Source: a virus
IMG/VR virus record: IMGVR_UViG_3300017991_000051
Span: 62,001-126,000 of that record
Direction: 5' to 3' (one strand)
DNA: 64,000 nucleotides
The position numbers were made by a program, and so were the translations under genes. The notes beneath the pieces were generated by a model. The model did not search any database, was not told the DNA's origin, and saw only the letters and a list, made by a program, of their open reading frames with translations. Below, piece after piece: positions 44,075-51,830 of the stretch (the stretch's first letter is position 1; each line of letters opens with the position of its first letter).

Positions 44075-46876
44075 TTATACCACCAAGTGGACTTCCACGT
44101 TGTTCAGTGGCTCCGGCAGATCCAGATCCAACACGATCACCACACGGTCATGCAGTGTCGGATGTCGCTGGATGCTGACGATGTCTCCGCTAATCAGCTG
44201 ACCACCCACGGTCGGCAGATTAGAATTGTTCACCAAGTAATCGATCGCATCGGTGATTTCAGCGCGCAGCTGGTTCATGGTCTGCTCCGTCACATTGGAG
44301 ATACCAATGTACGGTGCCACCTGCGCGAGGATCACGTAGCTGATCGAATCCAAGTTGGCGCTGATCATTTCCTCCCTGCTGTTGAGATCGGTCATGTCCG
44401 TTGTAAGGTCGTGTCGGACATAGATCTCGCCAGCTGGGGATTCGGTGACGATGCATGTACCGGAAGCGGCCATTGTATCCAGCTCGTCTTCCGTGAACAT
44501 CTCGGTCGTCCGCTCGACGGAGTCGACGCCGGCGACTGCAACGTTGGTCAGGCTCCTCTGAGGGGCCGTACCGGACCGCAAACCCGCGAGGGCCGCTGCC
44601 AGGTAGAAGCCAGACACCAGATCGGTGCCGCTCTCGAAGTAGTCAGGCCAGACGTTGGACACACGCCGGTTCGAGAAGTGTGCGCTGCCGGCTGCAACCG
44701 CGGCCGCCATCTCGGCGTCGCTGAGGTCGCGCCAGATCTCGATCTTGGCTGCGACACTGATCGGGGACGATGGACCGGTCAGGAGCCGGACGCTGTCCTC
44801 CGACAGTACGGCATCGATCGTGTACTCGCTGTACGTCACGTTCCCGAAACCGTCGGTGGAGTACTGTGCCCGGACCTTGTCGCCGGCAATCACACCCGCC
44901 GTGATGATATCGACGTCGGTCGTGATCTCCACCAGCGTGTACTGCAGTCCGCTTGTGCCCGGATCGTCGGTGATCGTCGCGAGGACGGGGTCGCCGCTCG
45001 AATCCGCGGTCACGATCCCGCTCTCTTCCGCCAGCTCCGTGGATGTCCACATACGCCGCCAGCGACCGAACTCTGCGGCGCTCATGGCGTCACAGTGAGC
45101 TGCCACCGCGTCGTGGATAGCGGTCGTGAAGGTCATCGGCACGAGGCCGTGCACGTCGTTACGCTGCGTCAGCTTGCCCAGCGCGGCGTTGTAGCCCGCC
45201 AGATCGTCGGTTGGCACGCAGATGTACTTGACGTCCGTCCCGTTCGAATTCAGGAGGGCCATGTACACACCGTACGCAACCGGGTTGTCGACCGACAGCG
45301 TACCGAGCGCTGCTGCGAGGGCGCTGGTGAGGCTGATGGTGCCGACGGCAGTGCAACAGCCTTGCAGGAGAGCCCTGTAATAGACCCATGCATCCCCGCC
45401 CTTTACTGGGAGAGGCAGCATGACACCGTCGTCGTCCACCCACGTCGAATCGTAGGAGAGGATGCCGTCCGCCAGGCAGATCTCTGTGGCGGAGGTCGTC
45501 CAGTTGACGATAGGTGCGAAGCCGGTCCGGTCTTCCGGCACCTCGATATCCTTCTGGATATACAGAGTAACGGAGAGGTCGGGCACCGTCGCACATACGC
45601 CGGCGTCGTTCAGGCCGATAAGGTCGTCAGGCAGGTTGTGACCGAGCACCAGCGTCCGGATAGCACCGGCTGCTGGAGCCGTAACCGGAATGTAGTACCT
45701 GTCGCCCCTGTAGAGACCTTGGCCGGCCCCGATAAGCGATGTGAATCGGATCGTGACCCCGTAGGAGCCGATCGCAACATTCGTGTCCAGTGCGGCCACG
45801 GAATGCGGTCCGCTGGAGTCGATACCGGTTGTCGTCGAGATGGTGACCTGCGGGGTGCTCGCACCGCCGAACATACCACCTGTGGTAACCTCGATGACGT
45901 ACGTGGTGTCGGAGGGCCCACTGTAGGTACCGCCGGACACAGGATCCACGTCCACGGCGCCGAAGTTGACCGTCAGTTCCCACTTCATACCGTCGACGAA
46001 GATGTCCGCGCCTGCACGGGTCCACGTCACGCTGAGGCTCTTGTTACCGAACGGCGTCGCAACGCCCCAGTCGTTTGGTGTCAGTTCCGCCGTATCATCG
46101 GTACCGCTGGCGCTCGTCACACGGATAATCGCATCCGCCGGCGCGCCGCCGACAATGACTTCCAGCGTATACTCATCGGATTGAACACCGTCAATGTATC
46201 CCTGCTCCGGATGGTCTGGGGGAGTCGCCGCATCCGTGATGTCCACGGAATTGCCGGCAAAGCCGATCTTGTCGATGACGATGGAGGGGTTGATAGACGA
46301 AGATTCGTCGAGAGGTGCGGATTCGTTGTTCGGATCCTCTACGGCATCCCCAACAACACCGGGGATCTCGTCGGCCATGAAACCGGCCACGTAGGTCCAC
46401 AGTGTCACGGTCTCGGCGCCGATGACGGCTTCCACCTTGGCGATATCGCCGACGGTCACGTCACGGTTGCGGAGGGCCGCAGCGCGCGCGTACGCGCCGG
46501 AGGTCACCCAGTTGGTGTTCGCAGCCCGAATGGCGTTCTTGACTTGAGGATCACCCACCACGTCGGGCAGGTTGCAGAAAGTAGCTTGGATTTCATCGCC
46601 GGTACTGGCTGGGTTGTGGAAGTACTGGAGCAGCGCGTCATCAATAAACACCCGGGTCCAGTCCTGATCCACCACCGCGCCCGCCGAACGATTCGGCCAG
46701 CTGTAACATGTTTCGGAGTTCGGATCGTACTCTCCGAGTGCTCCCTGTGCAGCAGTCGTCACCAGCTCATAATTCGGCCCTATGATACACGCCCGCAGCG
46801 GTTCCGTAATCGCCGTAGGCAACAGGGTGAACTCCTGGTAGACAAGTGCTTGTGGTACTACGTATGATGTAGGCAT
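44075..46876 (-). CDS. Tail sheath protein
   Basis: A 933-residue protein. The N-terminal PTSYVVPQALVYQEF and C-terminal segment (LISGDIVSIQRHPTLHDRVVIVLD... LPEPLNNVEVHL) are the characteristic ends of contractile tail sheath proteins, with several beta domains and long inserts in between. It is larger than the usual 400-700 residues. The RBS GGAGGAAAACG precedes the ATG. It is followed by the tube gene. Confidence 0.85.
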   Translation of the reverse strand: MPTSYVVPQALVYQEFTLLPTAITEPLRACIIGPNYELVTTAAQGALGEYDPNSETCYSWPNRSAGAVVDQDWTRVFIDDALLQYFHNPASTGDEIQATFCNLPDVVGDPQVKNAIRAANTNWVTSGAYARAAALRNRDVTVGDIAKVEAVIGAETVTLWTYVAGFMADEIPGVVGDAVEDPNNESAPLDESSSINPSIVIDKIGFAGNSVDITDAATPPDHPEQGYIDGVQSDEYTLEVIVGGAPADAIIRVTSASGTDDTAELTPNDWGVATPFGNKSLSVTWTRAGADIFVDGMKWELTVNFGAVDVDPVSGGTYSGPSDTTYVIEVTTGGMFGGASTPQVTISTTTGIDSSGPHSVAALDTNVAIGSYGVTIRFTSLIGAGQGLYRGDRYYIPVTAPAAGAIRTLVLGHNLPDDLIGLNDAGVCATVPDLSVTLYIQKDIEVPEDRTGFAPIVNWTTSATEICLADGILSYDSTWVDDDGVMLPLPVKGGDAWVYYRALLQGCCTAVGTISLTSALAAALGTLSVDNPVAYGVYMALLNSNGTDVKYICVPTDDLAGYNAALGKLTQRNDVHGLVPMTFTTAIHDAVAAHCDAMSAAEFGRWRRMWTSTELAEESGIVTADSSGDPVLATITDDPGTSGLQYTLVEITTDVDIITAGVIAGDKVRAQYSTDGFGNVTYSEYTIDAVLSEDSVRLLTGPSSPISVAAKIEIWRDLSDAEMAAAVAAGSAHFSNRRVSNVWPDYFESGTDLVSGFYLAAALAGLRSGTAPQRSLTNVAVAGVDSVERTTEMFTEDELDTMAASGTCIVTESPAGEIYVRHDLTTDMTDLNSREEMISANLDSISYVILAQVAPYIGISNVTEQTMNQLRAEITDAIDYLVNNSNLPTVGGQLISGDIVSIQRHPTLHDRVVIVLDLDLPEPLNNVEVHLVV

Positions 46877-46899
46877 CGTTTTCCTCCGTCAGATTTCCC

Positions 46900-47592
46900 T
46901 TATGCGGTTAGTGTTATACCCTTCAACTTCAGTGCTTCCGGAGTCAGTTGCCATACGTGATTGAACGCATAGGTCACAACTACCGGCACGACCCAATGTT
47001 CTCTTGATTCCTCGAGCTTCCCGATGCCCCCTAACTCCATGACCTCGAACCTGTTCAGGTTTGTATCCTTACGGATCAGCGGAGCGAACTCCACCAGCTC
47101 AAAGAAAACTTCTGTTCCGACCGTTTCGGCTTCCGCCCCGGTCCCGCCGATACAGAACACTGTATGGCTTCCTGCTATTATTACCTCATAACGGTATCCA
47201 TTGTCAACAGCATTATCGGTCACAATGTTCGATTTGTCAATGCTCGAACGTGTGCCCAGCATATGCTTGTCCCCGATACCCAGCTTGATGCGTCCGTACC
47301 GGTTACGTTTGACGTATATCCCAGGCCGGCGTTGTATCGCCTGCGTGGGTGATTTAGGCCACTTTGTCACGGATTCAATGGCGATCCGCGAGGCCTCCGT
47401 CTCGCTGTTCCAGATGTAGTCCTTCAGACTCGCATCAACGATCTGCGCCGGATCGGAGAAGTGCCGGCGGATCACCCACAGTAAAACACCCGTCATGACC
47501 AGCGGAGGGTGCCCGATGGTACACAGTGCGCTGAACTCGCTATCCACCCACTGCGGGTCAATTACGCCTGTTATTGGGGATGCCAAGCTCAT
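46900..47592 (-). CDS. Probable tail completion / terminator protein, 230 aa
   Basis: A beta-rich protein of 230 residues located just upstream of the sheath gene, a place typical for the tail terminator or neck protein. N-terminal segment has MSLASPITGVIDPQWVDSEFSA. Assignment is from position and size. Confidence 0.55.
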   Translation of the reverse strand: MSLASPITGVIDPQWVDSEFSALCTIGHPPLVMTGVLLWVIRRHFSDPAQIVDASLKDYIWNSETEASRIAIESVTKWPKSPTQAIQRRPGIYVKRNRYGRIKLGIGDKHMLGTRSSIDKSNIVTDNAVDNGYRYEVIIAGSHTVFCIGGTGAEAETVGTEVFFELVEFAPLIRKDTNLNRFEVMELGGIGKLEESREHWVVPVVVTYAFNHVWQLTPEALKLKGITLTA

Positions 47593-47773
47593 GTAGTACG
47601 TCCTCCCACTCCGGCTCGTAGTTCAATGAAATCAGCGGCAACATCCTCGTCCCCTGTGTCCGCTCACGCCTACGCTCCCTCCTGCGGGAGGGTGGAGGCG
47701 CCGGCTCGGGCGAAGCCGGCGCACTCACGGGCGGTGACGGGCTGGCACCGGGGTTGAAAGTCTTGCGCGCCAT
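47558..47773 (-). CDS. Hypothetical protein, 71 aa
   Basis: A small Pro/Ser/Arg-rich protein, mostly disordered. Preceded by GGAGAG. It overlaps the next gene by 35 bases. Not recognised. Confidence 0.5.
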   Translation of the reverse strand: MARKTFNPGASPSPPVSAPASPEPAPPPSRRRERRRERTQGTRMLPLISLNYEPEWEDVLHELGIPNNRRN

Positions 47774-47780
47774 TTACTCT

Positions 47781-47810
47781 CCAAAGATTGTCTAGCAATG
47801 ATACAAAATC
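47781..47810 (-). repeat. Recurrent intergenic element (copy 3)
   Basis: After the TAA stop at 47811: GATTTTGTATCATTGCTAG, then ACAATCTTTGG on the minus strand. It is similar to the elements at 14062 and 27343 and ends in the leader of the 71-aa gene. Confidence 0.38.
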
Positions 47811-48644
47811 TTAGAACCTGTCCACCTTCACGATCGCATCGAAAATGAGGTGGTCCCACTCCTCGAGCGCCTTCGGGATCAGCGCAGCGTTGTCCATCGC
47901 CCACCCCTTCTTCCGCTCGAACTGGATCCGGAGATGTTTCTTCAGCGGAAGATTGGTCACGAAGTACTCGTGCATCTTATTCGCCGCACCCGACAACAGG
48001 ATGCTTAGTATGAACCGCCCCCACTTCAGCACCGTCCACCACTTCGTGGACCCGACGGTGTTGTTCTTGCAGCGTTCACCGGTTCCGATCGAGCACAGCT
48101 CCAGCTCCGACAGCGACACCCCCAGCTTGGCGATGGAACCAACGGTGGCGACCATGGCCGGATTGTTCGCGAACGGTCCACCGTCCGCCAGGCCCTTCCA
48201 CGGCAGGAAGTAGCCTTCGGCGGCCACGGCCATGCGCACGACCTCCCACAACCACAGCTCGCCGTCCTCCGAGTCGCCGGAGAAGAAGACCTTGAGGGTC
48301 TCTCGATTCAAATCCGCCGCGGTAATGAAAAGCGGCACCTTCACGTCCTTCAACTTCCCCGGGAAGAGGGACTTCAGCGCCGCATTCAGCTCCTTGTCGG
48401 AGTAGCGGGGCGTGAACGGGTTGAACCGCTTCCACGTATAGCCGGCAAATATCTTCGGCGCCTTCTCGAGGAAGAAGTCCATGAACTGCGCTTGATCGAT
48501 CTTCGTGGCGATGGACGCGCCGACGATGGCTCCCACCGACGTGCCGGCCACGAAGTCGAACTTATCCAAATCCTTGACTTGGCTCAGGATCGACGCCTGC
48601 CCCACACCGAACACCCCGCCCCCGTCTAGTGCTAAACCTTTCAT
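47811..48644 (-). CDS. Patatin-like phospholipase
   Basis: 277 residues with the full catalytic signature of patatins: DGGG (residues 7-10, oxyanion hole), GTSVG with Ser36 as nucleophile, and LADGGPFANNP with Asp154. These make a Ser-Asp dyad that hydrolyses membrane lipids. The ATG at 48644 has GGAG upstream. The protein has no signal peptide, so it would act from the cytoplasm on the inner membrane. It could take part in lysis, membrane remodelling or interference with host signalling; the phage role is not known. It lies next to an HNH nuclease. Confidence 0.82.
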   Translation of the reverse strand: MKGLALDGGGVFGVGQASILSQVKDLDKFDFVAGTSVGAIVGASIATKIDQAQFMDFFLEKAPKIFAGYTWKRFNPFTPRYSDKELNAALKSLFPGKLKDVKVPLFITAADLNRETLKVFFSGDSEDGELWLWEVVRMAVAAEGYFLPWKGLADGGPFANNPAMVATVGSIAKLGVSLSELELCSIGTGERCKNNTVGSTKWWTVLKWGRFILSILLSGAANKMHEYFVTNLPLKKHLRIQFERKKGWAMDNAALIPKALEEWDHLIFDAIVKVDRF

Positions 48645-48960
48645 CACTACGCTCCACTGTCTTTCGCTGTTCGCATAACTCCCTGACGTTCTCCACGTAC
48701 CGCGTGGCGAAGCTACGGTTATGACCGACGATCAGATGGCACCGCCGGCACAACGTTATGAAGTTGTCCGGATCCAACGCCAGCGACTCGTCCGCCCACA
48801 ACGGAACGATGTGATGCGCCTGCAGCTTCTTTATCGCACCACACCAGCAACAGTAAGGCTCCTTCTCGATGTGCTGCCTGCATGCCTTACGCACCCTCCA
48901 CGTCCTCGTGGGGTACTTCACCACGTAGGACCAGTTCCGTGTCTCCAACGTTGTAAACAC
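48562..48960 (-). CDS. HNH endonuclease
   Basis: 132 residues. CxxC (37/38-40), LQAHHIVP (His49-His50), DNFITLC with Asn66, and CRRCH (71-75) give a complete HNH motif with zinc-binding Cys pairs. Overlaps the patatin gene by 83 bases. It could be a homing-type nuclease or a DNA-processing enzyme; nothing nearby identifies it as terminase-linked. Confidence 0.82.
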   Translation of the reverse strand: MFTTLETRNWSYVVKYPTRTWRVRKACRQHIEKEPYCCWCGAIKKLQAHHIVPLWADESLALDPDNFITLCRRCHLIVGHNRSFATRYVENVRELCEQRKTVERSDERFSTRRGRGVRCGAGVDPEPSQGFG

Positions 48961-49277
48961 TATGCCTTCTTCTTCAGGCGGTAATGCGGAACATTCTTCA
49001 GTCGACCATTAACCATGATCCTGAACTGCTTCATCTCCGCCATACCGCTGTTCACCATCGTCTGCACGTAGCGATTCACTACCGAATGACTCTTCTGCAT
49101 CACAGCCACCAGCTCGCGCATGGGATGCCAATCAGGTGGCACTTCATCCAAGTCCGGCATAGTCGCCTCCGCCGCCGCGCTCACCCACGCCTCGATGTCA
49201 TCTTGTGACATCTTCACGTTTAGAGTTTCACGGTGCGGGCTTTTTGACGCTTTAGATCTGCGAGATGCGCCTGCCAT
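48960..49277 (-). CDS. Hypothetical protein, 105 aa, helical
   Basis: Starts behind a GGAGG that lies inside the phosphoesterase gene. It has a basic N terminus and a helix-rich remainder with a possible helix-turn-helix (VMQKSHSVVNRYVQTMVNSG) and a basic C terminus. May bind DNA. Overlaps the upstream gene by 58 bases. Confidence 0.55.
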   Translation of the reverse strand: MAGASRRSKASKSPHRETLNVKMSQDDIEAWVSAAAEATMPDLDEVPPDWHPMRELVAVMQKSHSVVNRYVQTMVNSGMAEMKQFRIMVNGRLKNVPHYRLKKKA

Positions 49278-50044
49278 ACGTAACCTCCATCCGGATTGAC
49301 ATCGAAGTGTACAAACCCGTAGTTAACACGTCCAGAACACTTACGTGCACCGAACTTGGTTCCCATCGCCTGCAACGCCGGCGTCGTCATAGCCAGCACG
49401 TCGTCTTCGCCACAGAACACGTGATAGTGTACGTGGCTGCGTATGATGACGTCGCCTTTCGGCTGCTCCTTGTGGTCCGACCACAGGCAGTTCCACAGGC
49501 GATCGCGCGCCAGTGCCGTGTAACGGCCGTGCGGAATCTGCGACGACCCGATATGGTGTTTCACATCGAATACGCAACCGTTCACGTCCACCCACTCGTG
49601 ACTCCCGATCTTCACCGACTTGACGCCCTTCACGTCGCGCAACCGATCGGCGATGATGTCTTCAAAGTCTTCCTTGTCGCCCGTATGATACGGGGTGCCG
49701 TAGGTGAGCACATAGTGCTTTGCCTTGAGCTGCTTAAGCACGTCCAGCGCCATGTCCACCTGCGTAATCCTGTTCGTTGTAATCAGCTCTGTACCGCCCG
49801 ATCGCTCGCCGCGACCATCAATCATATCCGCATTGAAGATCACGACATCGAAAGGCCCCGTTGCATTGGTCTCCTTCTCGAACCAGTTCCACGACTCGCG
49901 CTCGAGATCCGCCGCCTTATCCCGCCACGTACCACGCTGCTTCGTGTACGTCATCTGATATTGCGGTGAGGTTAGACCAACCAAGTGGCCACAATGTGAG
50001 TCGGAGAAGATACCGACCCGTTTCGTTTTACGGCTACCACCCAT
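49220..50044 (-). CDS. Calcineurin-like metallophosphoesterase, degenerate, 274 aa
   Basis: Metal-binding pieces are FSDSHCGH, NADMIDG (instead of GD), GTPYHTG (instead of GNHD) and SHVHYH. The pattern resembles metallophosphoesterases, but two canonical positions differ, so activity is uncertain. GAAGGAGGG precedes the start. It is the first gene behind the promoter at 50101-50129. Confidence 0.7.
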   Translation of the reverse strand: MGGSRKTKRVGIFSDSHCGHLVGLTSPQYQMTYTKQRGTWRDKAADLERESWNWFEKETNATGPFDVVIFNADMIDGRGERSGGTELITTNRITQVDMALDVLKQLKAKHYVLTYGTPYHTGDKEDFEDIIADRLRDVKGVKSVKIGSHEWVDVNGCVFDVKHHIGSSQIPHGRYTALARDRLWNCLWSDHKEQPKGDVIIRSHVHYHVFCGEDDVLAMTTPALQAMGTKFGARKCSGRVNYGFVHFDVNPDGGYVWQAHLADLKRQKARTVKL

Positions 50045-50277
50045 CGTGATGCCCTCCTTCTATTCCATCCAGCAGAACTATTCCGCCGATGGTGCTGCTG
50101 ATTAAACAACAAAATAACTAAGCCGTCAAGCAACAAATTAAGGAAAAAAATAACTTATCAAATAGGCAAACGGCACGCCATATGACTAGCCAAAATAAAA
50201 GGCAAAACGCTATTACGCTGCTCCATACAAGCAGTGAGATGGCGCCGTGTAGTGCCCGTCGCCAATTCGCCCGTTTC
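50045..50277 (-). other. 233-base AT-rich intergenic region
   Basis: It is clearly more AT-rich than its surroundings between about 50100 and 50220 and contains no convincing coding frame. It carries a strong promoter (50101-50129), a leader and the RBS of the phosphoesterase gene, separating two transcription units. Confidence 0.65.
50101..50129 (-). promoter_or_regulatory. Sigma-70-type promoter, TTGACG-17-TTTAAT
   Basis: On the minus strand TTGACG (50124-50129) and TTTAAT (50101-50106) are 17 bases apart; each matches the consensus at five of six positions. It would start transcripts for the phosphoesterase, HNH and patatin genes and probably the tail genes behind them. Confidence 0.7.
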
Positions 50278-50655
50278 CTAGAACTCTGCATTGAGTGTCA
50301 GGGTGGCTGCACCGTTCGTACTGTTCACGAACCGAAGGGTGTCGCCGTCCCGGAAGTATACCCGCCCAGGTATGTACCATGTGACATGCGTCATGTTGGT
50401 CTCCGGTACGTTCAGCAACACGTTCGTCACGTCGTTGCGGACGTACGATACCGTAAACTCATTGGTCACCGGCTCCGGGAAGCTCAACAGTACAGACGTC
50501 AGATAGTACGGACGAACCGATGTACCTGTCACTGGGATCTCCAGCGTGCCGGAGATCGCTCGAGCCGTATTGAAAATGAAGGTGTCGCCGGCGATCGCTG
50601 CAACAGCGATCAGCAGCCCCACCAATACCAGCCGTATGATCTTTTGTCGCTTCAT
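50278..50655 (-). CDS. Small protein with Sec signal peptide, 125 aa
   Basis: N terminus MKRQKIIR, a hydrophobic core and AIA before GDTFIFN form a typical signal peptide. The mature part is about 100 residues, beta-rich (Thr, Val, Asn), without Cys. AAGGAG precedes it. No family recognised; it belongs to a set of four small and two very large products with export-type N termini here. Confidence 0.6.
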   Translation of the reverse strand: MKRQKIIRLVLVGLLIAVAAIAGDTFIFNTARAISGTLEIPVTGTSVRPYYLTSVLLSFPEPVTNEFTVSYVRNDVTNVLLNVPETNMTHVTWYIPGRVYFRDGDTLRFVNSTNGAATLTLNAEF

Positions 50656-50669
50656 GTTCGTATACTCCT

Positions 50670-51050
50670 TTACGGGAGGCGGCTCTTGCCAACCTTGATA
50701 GCAGCGCGCCTCCAGCGTACCATCTCCTGAATGCCGTTGGTCGAACCAAGCGCCTCAAGCGCGTTCTTCCACTGGGTCCGCGTGGCCTTGACCTCCAAAA
50801 ACTCAAGGAGTTCGCCGTCCACGTTTATTGGTACACGGTCGCCGGCCGCGTCGCGCAGCATCACCGCGAACTCGAAGGTGTTCTCGTTCAGATCTATGAA
50901 GATCCCGCGCTTCTTCTCGAGGCGTATGCTTTCGGGCGTCCGCGATACGGTCTGCTCCGTCGTGTACGATTCCTGCTGGTCGGCTCCCATAACTATGAAT
51001 GTCGCCACCAACAGTGCCAGGACTACGCCTGCTGTAATATACTTCTTCAT
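50670..51050 (-). CDS. Small protein with Sec signal peptide, 126 aa
   Basis: Begins MKKYITAGVV and a hydrophobic core, with a possible cleavage site at about residues 22-23 (VMGA, then DQQ). The mature part is a mixture of charged helix and beta segments. No homologue recognised. Confidence 0.58.
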   Translation of the reverse strand: MKKYITAGVVLALLVATFIVMGADQQESYTTEQTVSRTPESIRLEKKRGIFIDLNENTFEFAVMLRDAAGDRVPINVDGELLEFLEVKATRTQWKNALEALGSTNGIQEMVRWRRAAIKVGKSRLP

Positions 51051-51075
51051 CTTACCGTCTCCTTTTTCTCAAATA

Positions 51076-51402
51076 TTACTCCTGCTCCGTTTCCTCGAAC
51101 GCCGCATCGGCCTCCGCCTTAGCCGCATCGATGGCGGCGTTGACGGCGTCTACCCGCTTATGCTCGGCCAACGCTGTACGCCAGTACTCCAGAACGGCAG
51201 CGGTCGACGCGTCCTTAAACCGTGCTTGGTAGTCGCCGCCAGCGTTGTCCGGATCGATCTTCTCGTCTAGGAGTTCCTTGACCGCGTCAACTTCAAGGCT
51301 CTTGATCGTAATCTTAATCGTAAGATCGATGTCTGCCGCCCACGCAACAACAGCAATACCAACGACACCGACCAGAACCAATATCATCAGATGTTTCTTC
51401 AT
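51076..51402 (-). CDS. Small protein with Sec signal peptide, 108 aa
   Basis: MKKHLMILVLVGVV... AWA before ADIDLTIKIT is a good signal peptide with a clear cleavage site. The mature part starts with a short beta segment (DLTIKITIKS) and continues as a charged helix. Similar beta-start segments occur in some small phage proteins, but this one is exported. Confidence 0.6.
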   Translation of the reverse strand: MKKHLMILVLVGVVGIAVVAWAADIDLTIKITIKSLEVDAVKELLDEKIDPDNAGGDYQARFKDASTAAVLEYWRTALAEHKRVDAVNAAIDAAKAEADAAFEETEQE

Positions 51403-51422
51403 CTTACCGTCTCCTTGTCGTA

Positions 51423-51809
51423 TTATAGTTGATCGTATAGTGCTTTCGCCACACGAAGATGCGCGCGCTTAAGCGTCAGAAGAAATCCGACGTCATTCGT
51501 AGCCGCCGCGTAACCCTCTTGATTCAAACCCCACTTAAGGTTCGAGAGCGTGGGCGTCACCGCGTAGAACTCCTGATCCCCAGGGAGCTTGGTCATCTTG
51601 ACCACCGTCCCGTCAGCCTTCTGGAGCTGGACGACATACTCTTGGCTCCAGTCGTTAATGTCGTAGACGAGCTTTGTGTCGTCAGCGAACACCATCTTCG
51701 CCGGTGTTTGGTCGTAAGTTTGCGGCGTGTTGTAGTCGATGGACGTACCAAGGGAAATCCCCGCGATAAGCCCCGTTACCGTCATTATAATTGCATATCT
51801 GATCTTCAT
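51423..51809 (-). CDS. Small protein with N-terminal signal-like helix, 128 aa
   Basis: MKIRYAIIMTVTGLIAGISLG is a basic start and hydrophobic core; cleavage is less clear than in its neighbours, so it could also be a membrane anchor. The rest is soluble, beta-like. No family recognised. Confidence 0.55.
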   Translation of the reverse strand: MKIRYAIIMTVTGLIAGISLGTSIDYNTPQTYDQTPAKMVFADDTKLVYDINDWSQEYVVQLQKADGTVVKMTKLPGDQEFYAVTPTLSNLKWGLNQEGYAAATNDVGFLLTLKRAHLRVAKALYDQL

Positions 51810-51830
51810 TCTTAACCTTCTCCTTCTTCT

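Noticed and set aside
44024-46867. 947-residue plus-strand open frame over the tail sheath gene
   Set aside because: It is antisense to a recognisable sheath gene along its full length. Its product is rich in Arg, His, Asp and Gly, with no domain, the usual composition of antisense frames in GC-rich genes, and no RBS was seen.
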